Origin: DASUFP01 sp036274495
GTDB taxonomy: Bacteria; Bacteroidota; Bacteroidia; AKYH767-A; OLB10
Direction of reading: 5' to 3'
Assembly: GCA_036274495.1 (NCBI GenBank)
Contig: DASUFP010000038.1
Location: forward strand, 1 to 60,824
Length of the DNA stretch: 60,824 nucleotides
This document shows, in pieces, positions 25,924 through 34,983 of the stretch. A program made the translations under genes and the position numbers. A model generated the notes under the pieces. That model searched no databases. It was given only the letters and a program-made list of their open reading frames with translations, and was not told the origin of the DNA. Position 1 is the first letter of the stretch. Every line of letters begins with the position of its first letter.

Positions 25924-28359
25924 TCAGGAATATAGTGGAGGATAAAGACCGGGATTACAATTGCTGATCATTCCATAAACGGCATCAAATACATCTCCGG
26001 AATTAGGTTTGGAATAGTAGTCGCCATCTGATCCATAGGCAGGGCGATGATCCTTAGCAGCAAGTGTAGCCGGTGGAATTTCGAGCCAGTCGAATACTTC
26101 TTGTTTCTCAATAACCTGCTGCATCATATAGGCAGTGCCTCCGCCGGGAACATCCTCATCAACAAACAAAATTTTATTTGTCTTTTTGAGTGAAGTCCCA
26201 ATCATTCCTTTTATATCAAAAGGAAGCAGCGATCGCACATCAATCACTTCGCAAGAAATATCAAAACGGGTTAATTCTTCAACTGCATCCATAACAACAC
26301 GACACATAGACCCATACGTTACTATAGTAATATCATCCCCTTCACGAATAATTTCTGGAACTCCAACAGGAATATTAAACTCTCCGATATTCGAGGGCAT
26401 TTTTTCCTTGATCCGGTATCCGTTCAGTGGTTCAATGATCAATGCCGGTTCATCGGAGGCAAGCATAGTATTGTAAAAGCCTGCCGCCTGAGTCATGTTT
26501 CTTGGCACCAGCACATACACCCCACGCAAGGCTCCAAGAATCATTGAAATAGGAGAGCCACTGTGCCACACGCCTTCGAGGCGATGGCCGCGGGTGGATA
26601 TAATCAGCGGTGCTTTTTGTCCGCCTTTTGTGCGGTATTGCAGGCATGCCAGGTCATCGGTAATAACCGTCATTGCATATACGAGGTAGTCCAGGTATTG
26701 GATTTCGGCTATGGGACGAAGTCCGCGCAAAGCCATTCCGATACCTTGTCCGATAATTGTTGCTTCACGGATTCCCGTATCGAAAATGCGATTCAAACCA
26801 TACTTCTCCTGCAAACCGGCCCATGTTTGGTTTACGCCGCCAATTTGTCCCACATCTTCACCAAAGGCAACCAACTGAGGATACTTGCGCATCAGATAAT
26901 CAAAGTTTGCCAGCAACACTTCACGACCATCAACATGAGCCGCATCCGTTCCGAATTCGGCCGGGACCTCTTTGACTTTTATTGCAGACCAGGCAGATTC
27001 GCTGTACAAATTTGAATCGAACCGTTCCACATTCACATTATCCCAGGCAGTAAACCAATTTAACAATGCCGTTTTTGCAGCATTTGATTCACCGCGCGTA
27101 TATCTGAGCGTTTCTTTTACTGCCGTTGCAATATGCTGTCGTTCGGCATCGGCCATTTCGGCGAGTCTGTTAATTACCGGCTCAATAAAGACTCGGTTTG
27201 CTGATACTGCTGCGCAATTTTGTAATACTGACAGGGCCGCTTTTACCTCTTCGGAAACATCATTGCGGAACGCCTGCCATGCTTTGTTTTTGCCTTCAGA
27301 AGCAGCTTTGCGTGCTTCCTTTTCGATTGCATCCAATTCTTCAGAAGTAGCTACTGCGGTAAGCATCATCCATTCTCTCATTTTTTTAATGCAGTCGTAT
27401 TCTTCTTCCCACCGCAACCGCTCTTTCGATTTGTACCGTTCATGCGAGCCGGAGGTCGAATGACCTTGCGGTTGGGTAAGCTCTTTAATATGAAACAATA
27501 CCGGAATGTGCCGGCTCCGGCATGCTTCAATGCCTTTCTCGTACATCTCAACGAGGCCGGGATAATCCCATCCATTGGCGGTGAAAATCAAAAAACCATC
27601 CTGATCATCGGTACGTTCAAAGCCTTTTAGTACTTCAGAGATATTCTGTTTAGTAGTCTGATATTTGGCGGGAACAGAAATACCGTATCCGTCATCCCAA
27701 ACCGAAACGGCCATTGGGACCTGCATCACACCGGCCGCATTAATTGTTTCAAAGAACAAACCTTCTGAAGTACTCGCATCACCGATTGTACCAAAAGCAA
27801 CTTCGTTACCGGTTATTGAAAAGCGACGAAACGGGTCGTTTTGTAATTCTTTATTCTGCCGGTACAGTTTTGACGCGAGCGCAAGCCCGAGCAAGCGCGG
27901 CATTTGACCCGCTGTTGGAGAAATATCAGAAGATGAATTTTTTGAGGATGTCAGATCTTTCCAGTCACCAAACTCGTCAAGCAGTCGGGTTGAAAAATGG
28001 CCATTCATCAAACGGCCCGCGGATGAAGGGTCTGCATTAACATCGGGATGGGCATACAGCTGAGCAAAAAATTCCTGTATAGTCAATAATCCGGAGGCCA
28101 TCATAAACGTTTGGTCTCTGTAATACCCGGATCGGAAATCGCCTTTACGAAATACTTTGGCCATAGCTAACTGAGCTATCTCCTTGCCGTCACCAAAAAT
28201 TCCAAACTTCGCCTTACCTGTAAGCACTTCCTTGCGGCCAAGCAGACTAACCTGACGGCTCTCGTTTGCAATGCGATAGTCGTTCAGTACAATTTCTTTG
28301 AATTCGGTGTACGAAAGAGTCCCTTCCGGAGCTTTTCCGCTTTTTGCTGTCTGGCTCAT
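25924..28359 (-). CDS. 2-oxoacid dehydrogenase E1 component, alpha and beta fused
   Basis: 811 residues from ATG 28359 (open sequence continues 20 residues upstream, but this Met fits the conserved N-terminus and leaves the -7 box upstream). Residues about 75-400 are the E1 alpha part; the thiamine diphosphate motif reads GDASTSEG with WDDGYGISV in place of the usual GDG and NN. Residues about 470-800 are the E1 beta (transketolase-like) part, with FGEDVGQIGGVNQTW and VDVRSLLPFD. Fused E1 proteins of this kind occur in Bacteroidota and act in branched-chain or related 2-oxoacid dehydrogenases with E2 and E3 made elsewhere. The substrate is not certain. murQ follows after five bases. Confidence 0.88.
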   Translation of the reverse strand: MSQTAKSGKAPEGTLSYTEFKEIVLNDYRIANESRQVSLLGRKEVLTGKAKFGIFGDGKEIAQLAMAKVFRKGDFRSGYYRDQTFMMASGLLTIQEFFAQLYAHPDVNADPSSAGRLMNGHFSTRLLDEFGDWKDLTSSKNSSSDISPTAGQMPRLLGLALASKLYRQNKELQNDPFRRFSITGNEVAFGTIGDASTSEGLFFETINAAGVMQVPMAVSVWDDGYGISVPAKYQTTKQNISEVLKGFERTDDQDGFLIFTANGWDYPGLVEMYEKGIEACRSRHIPVLFHIKELTQPQGHSTSGSHERYKSKERLRWEEEYDCIKKMREWMMLTAVATSEELDAIEKEARKAASEGKNKAWQAFRNDVSEEVKAALSVLQNCAAVSANRVFIEPVINRLAEMADAERQHIATAVKETLRYTRGESNAAKTALLNWFTAWDNVNVERFDSNLYSESAWSAIKVKEVPAEFGTDAAHVDGREVLLANFDYLMRKYPQLVAFGEDVGQIGGVNQTWAGLQEKYGLNRIFDTGIREATIIGQGIGMALRGLRPIAEIQYLDYLVYAMTVITDDLACLQYRTKGGQKAPLIISTRGHRLEGVWHSGSPISMILGALRGVYVLVPRNMTQAAGFYNTMLASDEPALIIEPLNGYRIKEKMPSNIGEFNIPVGVPEIIREGDDITIVTYGSMCRVVMDAVEELTRFDISCEVIDVRSLLPFDIKGMIGTSLKKTNKILFVDEDVPGGGTAYMMQQVIEKQEVFDWLEIPPATLAAKDHRPAYGSDGDYYSKPNSGDVFDAVYGMISNCNPGLYPPLYS

Positions 28360-28382
28360 AAATCGCGATTCCTGCTGCAGTA

Positions 28383-28390
28383 CAAATGTA
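28383..28390 (-). promoter_or_regulatory. Bacteroidota -7 box for the E1-murQ operon
   Basis: Minus-strand TACATTTG, 23 bases before the ATG at 28359. A TTTG on the minus strand at 28417-28420 is 26 bases away, longer than usual. Confidence 0.45.
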
Positions 28391-28490
28391 GGCAAAAACC
28401 AACATTTGACCATACTCAAAATGGTTCACCTGCGGATCCAACTGAGGGTAGATGGAACATTTAACCACCTGATTACCAATAGCCGGAAAC

Positions 28491-29360
28491 TCAATTCCAA
28501 TAGCTGTCGGCTGCGACAAATAGTGCCATTAAAATACTTGCCAGTCCATTGGTAGTGAAGAAAGCCTGGTTCACTTTACTCAGATCACCGGGTTTTACCA
28601 GCGAATGCTGATAGGCTAACAAAGCGGTGAAAATCAACCACCCAGCCATAAACCACCAGCCGTATCCGCCTACATAACAGGCAGTAAGCAAAGCCATCGA
28701 GGTTAATACATGGAGCCAGGAAGAAATTACTAATGAACGGCGTTGTCCATATATGGCTGGAATTGAAAAGAGTCGCTGGCTTTTGTCAAATGCCTCATCC
28801 TGTAAAGCATAAATAATATCGAAGCCGCCTACCCATGCAATGACCGCGATGCCGAAAAAAACCGGAAGTATGGCAAATGTTCCTGTCACGGCAAGATAGG
28901 CTCCTATTGGCGCTAACGATAAGCCAAGTCCCAGCACTATGTGACTGAAGGCAGTGAACCGTTTTGTATAAGAATACCCAAGCACCACCAGCAGAGCTAC
29001 CGGAGAGAGGTAAAAACAGAGCGGATTAATAAACCAGGCAGTAAGTATAAAGGCAGCACTGTTGATAATGGTAAAGAAAAGTGCTGCACCGGGTTTGATT
29101 TTTCCGGCCGGTATTTCGCGAATAACGGTTCGGTCATTCAGGGCATCAATATCTTTATCGGCATACCTGTTAAAAGCCATCGCCGCTGAACGGGCAAAAA
29201 CCATGCACAGCAGCACCAATAAAATTAAATAATAGTCAAAATGATAATGCTGAGTCCGGGCACCCGCCAAAAACCCTATAAGGGCAAAGGGCATAGCGAA
29301 AATTGTATGACTGAATTTAATTAGCGAAAGATAATTGGCCAGCCCCGATGATTGGTTCAT
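28491..29360 (-). CDS. UbiA-family prenyltransferase (quinone synthesis)
   Basis: 289 residues from ATG 29360, with about eight or nine membrane helices. The two aspartate motifs of UbiA enzymes are N64-x3-D68-x3-D72 (NRYADKDID) and D188-x3-D192 (QDEAFD); they bind Mg-diphosphate of the prenyl donor. The sequence resembles the UbiA-like group used in menaquinone synthesis by the futalosine route (MqnP) as well as 4-hydroxybenzoate prenyltransferases; I cannot separate these here. The product would serve complex I. A -7 box lies four bases before the start. Confidence 0.87.
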   Translation of the reverse strand: MNQSSGLANYLSLIKFSHTIFAMPFALIGFLAGARTQHYHFDYYLILLVLLCMVFARSAAMAFNRYADKDIDALNDRTVIREIPAGKIKPGAALFFTIINSAAFILTAWFINPLCFYLSPVALLVVLGYSYTKRFTAFSHIVLGLGLSLAPIGAYLAVTGTFAILPVFFGIAVIAWVGGFDIIYALQDEAFDKSQRLFSIPAIYGQRRSLVISSWLHVLTSMALLTACYVGGYGWWFMAGWLIFTALLAYQHSLVKPGDLSKVNQAFFTTNGLASILMALFVAADSYWN

Positions 29361-29364
29361 AAGG

Positions 29365-29372
29365 CAAATGTA
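29365..29372 (-). promoter_or_regulatory. -7 box abutting the prenyltransferase start
   Basis: Minus-strand TACATTTG matches TAnnTTTG, with only four bases to the ATG at 29360. No -33 at usual spacing. Confidence 0.42.
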
Positions 29373-29511
29373 GTGCAAGCAATTCAGATTTAATCAGTCC
29401 GGTGATTTTAGATGAGTTGATGTTTTTAGGAATCAAATCTCTGAAGAGACACAGAAGGAAAAGCATCAGAAAAGGTAAAAATCGATGTTCATTAATAAAA
29501 AGGATGAGCCT

Positions 29512-29901
29512 TTACATCTCTATCACTGCCTGTACTTCCATTTCAATAAGCATCCCGGGCTCTATAAGTCGTTTTATTTCAACCATCGTTGATGCAGGCC
29601 TTATGCTGGAAAAAATTTCACCATGGGCTTTACCGTATTCCTGCCATTTTGAAATATCGGTAACATACATTCGGGTTCTGACCACATCTTCCATTTTTGC
29701 ACCAAGTGCCGAAAGAGCTGTTTCGATAATTGATAATATATGTTTGGTTTGAAGATAGGCATCACCTGCATACATCACTTTTCCGTTTTCAACTGAGGTA
29801 GTTCCGGAGACCTCAACTACATTTCCGGCACGAACGGCTCTGCTATAACCCACAACCGGCTCCCAGGGTGATCCGGAAGAGTAATTTGTTCTTCGTGACA
29901 T
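29512..29901 (-). CDS. ridA: RidA (YjgF/YER057c) family deaminase
   Basis: 129 residues, the normal size of a RidA trimer subunit. The strand EVSGTTS near residue 31 and the arginine in RTRMYVTDISKW near 95 correspond to the family site that binds the carboxylate of enamine/imine intermediates; RPASTMVEIKRLIEPGMLIE is the C-terminal block. Canonical RidA hydrolyses 2-aminoacrylate-type imines to keto acids; this member begins SRRTNYSSGSPWEPVVGYSR, typical of a side group whose substrate may differ. ATG at 29901, single gene. Confidence 0.88.
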   Translation of the reverse strand: MSRRTNYSSGSPWEPVVGYSRAVRAGNVVEVSGTTSVENGKVMYAGDAYLQTKHILSIIETALSALGAKMEDVVRTRMYVTDISKWQEYGKAHGEIFSSIRPASTMVEIKRLIEPGMLIEMEVQAVIEM

Positions 29902-30314
29902 TTCTTAATTATTTGAATGTGATTTTATTTAAAAAGACTAAAACAACAGGGATAAAATACTGTTGGGCAAACTATGTAACTATTGCGATGATGAGATATT
30001 CCGTTTATAAGCGTGAGTATTGAAGCACTGTAGTTTTTATAAAAATAAGCGGCAATCTATTCAATTCTATTGATAGAATTTCGGGGGAGATGCCTTCCCC
30101 ACCCCACTATAAAATTAGTGAAATTCTGTATTGTCATCAACCTCCGCTGAGCCAACGGATATTCTGACTTCGTTAACGGCAGATATCATTGAGCCAACGG
30201 AAATGTCCTTCCGGTATATTTTCGCCCACCTCGCGGTGCTGTTAGCGGACAATGGTCTTTTCACTACATTTGCAGCCTAATCAAATTAAGTTAACAAGCG
30301 CAATAACCTATTGA
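29902..30314 (+). other. 413-base intergenic region with short repeats, between ridA and ettA
   Basis: Divergent gap with no credible gene. It holds a palindrome at 30063-30080 (AATTCTAT, TG, ATAGAATT), a GC stem at 30084-30099 (GGGGA with TCCCC), a 12-base direct repeat TGAGCCAACGGA at 30149-30160 and 30190-30201, a bulged hairpin between the repeats at about 30159-30187, and the ettA -7 box. The role of the repeats is unknown. Confidence 0.5.
30265..30272 (+). promoter_or_regulatory. Bacteroidota -7 box for ettA
   Basis: TACATTTG matches TAnnTTTG, 42 bases before the ettA ATG. No clear -33 TTTG. Confidence 0.45.
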
Positions 30315-31991
30315 ATGTCAGACGATAAGAAGATAATTTTTTCAATGGTGGGGGTTTCCAAGACCTACCCGCCCCAAAAGCAGGTATTAAAAGACATTTA
30401 CCTCTCCTTTTACTACGGAGCCAAGATTGGTATTCTTGGGTTAAATGGATCCGGAAAATCAACGTTACTCAAAATAATTGCCGGGATTGAGAAATCCTTT
30501 CAGGGAGAAGTGGTGTTCTCTCCGGGATATACGGTGGGTTACCTTCCGCAGGAACCTCAGCTGGATGAGACCAAAACGGCACGGGAGATTGTAATGGAGG
30601 CGGTTCAGCCAATTGTCGACATTTTGAAAGAATACGAGGAAGTCAACAACAAATTTGCTGAGCCGATGAGTGATGATGAGATGGATAAACTCATTGCACG
30701 ACAGGGGGTGCTGATGGATCAGATTGAACAGCACAATGCATGGGAACTCGATAACAAAATTGAAGTTGCCATGGATGCATTGCGATGTCCGGAAGGCGAC
30801 GCATCGGTAAAAAATCTATCCGGGGGAGAGCGCAGAAGAATTGCAATGTGCAGACTTCTTTTGCAGGAACCGGATATTCTGCTGCTGGATGAGCCTACCA
30901 ACCACCTGGATGCCGAATCGGTTGAATGGCTTGAACAGCATTTGCAGCGTTATAAGGGAACAGTCATTGCCGTTACCCACGACAGGTATTTTCTGGATAA
31001 TGTAGCAGGATGGATTCTTGAACTGGACCGTGGCGAAGGCATTCCATGGCAGGGGAACTACTCCTCCTGGCTGGATCAGAAGTCGAAGCGACTGGCGCAG
31101 GAAGAGAAGCAGGAGAGCAAACGGCAAAAAACTTTGCAGCGGGAACTTGAGTGGGTGCGAATGACACCCAAAGCACGACAGGCAAAGGGTAAAGCCCGTT
31201 TAGCTGCCTATGAGCGAATGATGAGTGAAGACATCAAGCAGAAAGAGGAAAAACTTGAAATATTTATTCCTAACGGACCTCGTCTTGGCAATGAAGTTAT
31301 CGAGTCATTAAATATTTCCAAATCATTTGGCGACAGGTTGCTGATGGAAAATCTTTCCTTTAAACTGCCGCCTGCAGGTATCGTAGGAATAATCGGACCT
31401 AACGGCGCCGGAAAAACTACATTGTTCCGGATGATGATGGGAGCCGAAAAACCTGATTCGGGTGAAATAAAAATAGGACCTACTGTACAGATCGGATATG
31501 TTGATCAGAGTCACGCAGGGATTGATAACGAAAAAACTGTATGGGAAGTAATTTCAGGAGGTCACGAAAACATTGAAATCGGCGGTCGGTCGCTGAACTC
31601 AAGAGCCTATGTTGCACGCTTTAATTTCAGTGGCGCCGATCAGGGTAAGAAATGCGGCGTGTTATCGGGAGGAGAGCGCAACAGACTGCACCTTGCCATG
31701 ACGCTCAAGTCAGAAGCAAATGTGCTGCTGCTTGACGAGCCGACCAACGACATTGATGTAAATACATTAAGAGCCCTTGAAGAGGCACTGGAAAATTTTG
31801 CCGGTTGCGCAGTAATTATTTCACACGACCGATGGTTCCTCGACAGGGTATGCACACACATGCTGGCGTTTGAAGGCGATTCGCAAGTCTATTATTTTGA
31901 AGGGGGCTATTCGGAGTATGAAGAAAATAAGAAAAAGCGGCTTGGTGACACAGGACCTCATCGCATTAAATACAAAACACTCGTTCGTTAA
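30315..31991 (+). CDS. ettA: Energy-dependent translational throttle protein EttA (ABC-F ATPase)
   Basis: 558 residues (EttA is about 555). Two soluble ABC domains and no membrane part: Walker A GLNGSGKST, signature LSGGERRRIAMCRLL and Walker B ILLLDEPTNHLD in the first; GPNGAGKTT, LSGGERNRLHLAMTL and VLLLDEPTNDID in the second. The basic coiled linker between them (about residues 245-325, KRLAQEEKQESKRQKTLQRE) inserts near the ribosomal P site. EttA binds the E site of initiating ribosomes and gates elongation by ATP/ADP ratio. ATG at 30315; hisS follows after 45 bases. Confidence 0.94.
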   Translation: MSDDKKIIFSMVGVSKTYPPQKQVLKDIYLSFYYGAKIGILGLNGSGKSTLLKIIAGIEKSFQGEVVFSPGYTVGYLPQEPQLDETKTAREIVMEAVQPIVDILKEYEEVNNKFAEPMSDDEMDKLIARQGVLMDQIEQHNAWELDNKIEVAMDALRCPEGDASVKNLSGGERRRIAMCRLLLQEPDILLLDEPTNHLDAESVEWLEQHLQRYKGTVIAVTHDRYFLDNVAGWILELDRGEGIPWQGNYSSWLDQKSKRLAQEEKQESKRQKTLQRELEWVRMTPKARQAKGKARLAAYERMMSEDIKQKEEKLEIFIPNGPRLGNEVIESLNISKSFGDRLLMENLSFKLPPAGIVGIIGPNGAGKTTLFRMMMGAEKPDSGEIKIGPTVQIGYVDQSHAGIDNEKTVWEVISGGHENIEIGGRSLNSRAYVARFNFSGADQGKKCGVLSGGERNRLHLAMTLKSEANVLLLDEPTNDIDVNTLRALEEALENFAGCAVIISHDRWFLDRVCTHMLAFEGDSQVYYFEGGYSEYEENKKKRLGDTGPHRIKYKTLVR

Positions 31992-32036
31992 GCTGTATCC
32001 TCTACCTAACCGGTTAACGAATAAAACGAAATTCCA

Positions 32037-33419
32037 TTGAAACCTTCACTGCCCAAAGGAACACGCGATTTTTCTCCTGCAGAAATGCAAAGGAGAAATT
32101 TAATTACCAGTGTAATTGCAGGGGTATATCATAAATTCGGGTTTGAACAAATAGAGACTCCTGCTATGGAGAATCTTACTACGCTTACCGGGAAATATGG
32201 TGAAGAGGGTGATCAGTTATTATTCAGAATTCTAAACTCGAGACTTAACGAATCAAAAAACAAATCCGGAATAGCTGATGCATTTCAGGTTATGCTGGAC
32301 AAGGGCACCAATTCTGAACTGCTAACTGAACGTGCGCTGCGATATGATCTGACAGTTCCTTTTGCGCGCTACGTGGTCATGCATCAGAATGATATCACTT
32401 TCCCCTTTAAACGCTACCAGATTCAACCGGTTTGGAGAGCTGATCGTCCGCAAAAAGGCCGTTACAGGGAATTTGTACAATGCGATGCCGATATTATAGG
32501 CAGTAACTCGTTGTTGAACGAGGCTGAGCTGGTTACTATTATTGACGAAGTATTTCAGCTTTTGGGTATTCCCGTTTCGATTCTGGTTAATAATCGTAAA
32601 ATCCTTGAAGGGATTGCCGAAATTTCCGGTGTGCCCGAAAATATTATTGACATTACAATTGCCTTAGACAAACTCGATAAAATTGGAATTGATAAAGTAA
32701 TAGAAGAGCTTAAGAGTAAAGGGCTCTCTGATGCAGCTGTTGAAAAAATAAAACCCATCTTAACCTTTAAAGGTTCGGCTACCGAAAAGATAGCTTTCCT
32801 GAAGTCACTTTTAGCAGGGTCTGCCACCGGACTTACCGGGATAGCTGAATTGGAAAAAGTAATGGCTCTTGCCGGCTCGCCTTCAGTTGAACCGGATATT
32901 ACGCTTGCCAGGGGACTCAACTATTATACGGGAGCTATTTTTGAAGTAAAGGCAAAGAACGTTCAAATCGGCAGTATCGCTGGCGGAGGCAGGTACGATA
33001 ATCTCACCGGAATATTCGGAATGGAGGATGTTTCCGGTGTAGGTATTTCATTCGGCATCGACCGGATATATGATGTTATGGAAGAACTGCAGTTGTTCGC
33101 CATTGAACACTTACAAGGGCATTCGTCCCGGCTTCTTTTTGTCAATTTCGGCGAAGAAGAACAAAGCTATTGTCTTCCGTTGTTAAAACAGGTAAGAAGT
33201 GCAGGCATCGCCGCTGAGCTCTTCCCCGATGCTGTTAAAATGAAAAAGCAACTGGCTTATGCAAATGCAAAACACATTCCGTTTGTTGCATTAGCCGGCA
33301 GTGATGAAATGAATTCCAATAAAATTACGCTTAAAAACATGAGGAATGGGGAGCAGGATATAATTGAGATAACTGCATTGTTACCCTGGCTGCAAGGCAA
33401 ACTCTATAACAACGAATAA
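32037..33419 (+). CDS. hisS: Histidine-tRNA ligase
   Basis: 460 residues. Class II synthetase core with LTVPFARYV, YRPE-like region RYREFVQCDADIIG, the histidine-A motif LARGLNYYTGAIFEV and GGGRYDNL; an anticodon-binding domain follows from about residue 365. It is longer than the E. coli enzyme (424), as in other Bacteroidota. The start is TTG at 32037: the protein then begins MKPSLPKGTRDFSP, the conserved N-terminus, and no in-frame ATG is near. It is 45 bases after ettA with no separate promoter seen, so probably co-transcribed. Confidence 0.95.
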   Translation: MKPSLPKGTRDFSPAEMQRRNLITSVIAGVYHKFGFEQIETPAMENLTTLTGKYGEEGDQLLFRILNSRLNESKNKSGIADAFQVMLDKGTNSELLTERALRYDLTVPFARYVVMHQNDITFPFKRYQIQPVWRADRPQKGRYREFVQCDADIIGSNSLLNEAELVTIIDEVFQLLGIPVSILVNNRKILEGIAEISGVPENIIDITIALDKLDKIGIDKVIEELKSKGLSDAAVEKIKPILTFKGSATEKIAFLKSLLAGSATGLTGIAELEKVMALAGSPSVEPDITLARGLNYYTGAIFEVKAKNVQIGSIAGGGRYDNLTGIFGMEDVSGVGISFGIDRIYDVMEELQLFAIEHLQGHSSRLLFVNFGEEEQSYCLPLLKQVRSAGIAAELFPDAVKMKKQLAYANAKHIPFVALAGSDEMNSNKITLKNMRNGEQDIIEITALLPWLQGKLYNNE

Positions 33420-33483
33420 CACACGGTGATATTTCCTGATATACAGGTTATACCGCACTCACAATTTTCGAAGAAAACCCATC

Positions 33484-34983
33484 ATGGCTACTCATAAAAT
33501 TTCATCAAGACACATAGACTTTAATCTGATCAGGAAAGTTATATCAGGAAAACTCCGGATAGAGCTTTCGGCAGAAGCTTCGGAGAAAATTAATTTCTGC
33601 AGACAATATCTGGATGAAAAAATGAAAACCGGAAAAGAGCCTGTCTATGGTATCAATACCGGTTTCGGAGCGTTGCACCACAAACGGATTTCGGCCACTG
33701 ACCTGGAAAAACTACAAAACAACCTGGTGATGTCACATGCATGTGGCACTGGTGATGAAGTGCCTCATGAAATTATCCGGCTCATGTTGTTTTTAAAAAT
33801 TCAGGGACTGAGTTACGGGAATTCGGGGGTACAGCAGGATACCGTAACACGATTGATTGAATTTTATAACAGAGATATTTTACCGGTGGTATATCAGCAG
33901 GGTTCACTTGGTGCATCAGGCGACCTTGCCCCCCTCGCCCACCTCAGTTTACCATTGATTGGAATGGGTCAGGTTTATTACAAAGGCACGCTTAAACCAA
34001 CTGAAGAAGTTTATTTGCGTCAGGACTGGAAACCTATTCATCTGAAGTCAAAAGAGGGCCTGGCATTGTTGAACGGAACACAATTTATGAGTGCTTACGG
34101 CTCCTGGTGTGTGGTGCAGGCAAAACATCTGTTGTCGTGGGCAAATGCCATCAGTGCGCTTTCGCTGGATGCTTATGATGGCCGGCAAGAACCGTTTCAC
34201 CCGTTGATTCAGGAGATCAGACCACATAAAGGACAAGCCAAGACTGCAGCATTGATCAATCAATTGCTAAAAGACTCTTCATTGTTTTCCAGAAACAAAG
34301 AACACGTTCAGGATCCGTATTCGTTCCGCTGTATCCCACAGGTTCATGGCGCGTCAACGGATGCCATAGAGTATGCTGCCACCACATTGATAAATGAAAT
34401 TAATTCGGTTACCGACAATCCTACTATTTTTCCGGAGGAAGACCTGATATTATCGGCAGGCAATTTTCACGGTCAGCCGCTGGCACTGGCTCTTGATTTC
34501 CTTGCTATAGCCTTATCCGAACTGGGTAGTATATCAGAACGGAGAACCTATTTACTTATATCCGGACAGCGGGATCTTCCGGCGTTTCTGACACCTGAAC
34601 CCGGACTTAATTCAGGATTTATGATTCCTCAATATACAGCCGCTTCTCTTGTTAGTCAAAACAAGCAGTTATGCACTCCTGCGTCGGTAGATTCAATAGT
34701 ATCGAGTAACGGGCAGGAAGATCATGTAAGTATGGGGTCAAATGCAGCGACCAAAGCTTACAGGGTAGTAAATAATCTAAAAAATATCCTGGCAATTGAA
34801 TTGTACACTGCTGCTCAGGCAATGGAATTCAGGCGGCCGGCACACAGTTCATCCGTTATGGAAACGATGGTTACTGAATTCAGAAAGCAGGTTCCTTTTG
34901 TTAAGGAAGACAGGGTGATGGCTGACGATATAAAAGCTGCTGCTGCATTTATTGATGCAAATACGGCACCACTGGCTTCCTAG
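33484..34983 (+). CDS. hutH: Histidine ammonia-lyase
   Basis: 499 residues (family 500-510). The self-forming MIO cofactor triad is A144-S145-G146 in GSLGASGDLAPL; the catalytic tyrosine is Y55 in VYGINTGFG. The selectivity pair is S84-H85 (LVMSHACG), the histidine-type pair rather than the Phe/His-Leu of phenylalanine or tyrosine lyases, so histidine to urocanate is the best call. No hutU, hutI or hutG is in the window. ATG at 33484, 64 bases after hisS. Its stop shares the bases CTAG (34980-34983) with the stop of the opposite gene. Confidence 0.92.
   Translation: MATHKISSRHIDFNLIRKVISGKLRIELSAEASEKINFCRQYLDEKMKTGKEPVYGINTGFGALHHKRISATDLEKLQNNLVMSHACGTGDEVPHEIIRLMLFLKIQGLSYGNSGVQQDTVTRLIEFYNRDILPVVYQQGSLGASGDLAPLAHLSLPLIGMGQVYYKGTLKPTEEVYLRQDWKPIHLKSKEGLALLNGTQFMSAYGSWCVVQAKHLLSWANAISALSLDAYDGRQEPFHPLIQEIRPHKGQAKTAALINQLLKDSSLFSRNKEHVQDPYSFRCIPQVHGASTDAIEYAATTLINEINSVTDNPTIFPEEDLILSAGNFHGQPLALALDFLAIALSELGSISERRTYLLISGQRDLPAFLTPEPGLNSGFMIPQYTAASLVSQNKQLCTPASVDSIVSSNGQEDHVSMGSNAATKAYRVVNNLKNILAIELYTAAQAMEFRRPAHSSSVMETMVTEFRKQVPFVKEDRVMADDIKAAAAFIDANTAPLAS

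Noticed and set aside
26563..27463. Two plus-strand open frames (150 and 163 codons)
   Set aside because: Antisense to the conserved E1 dehydrogenase gene; translations look like shadow frames.
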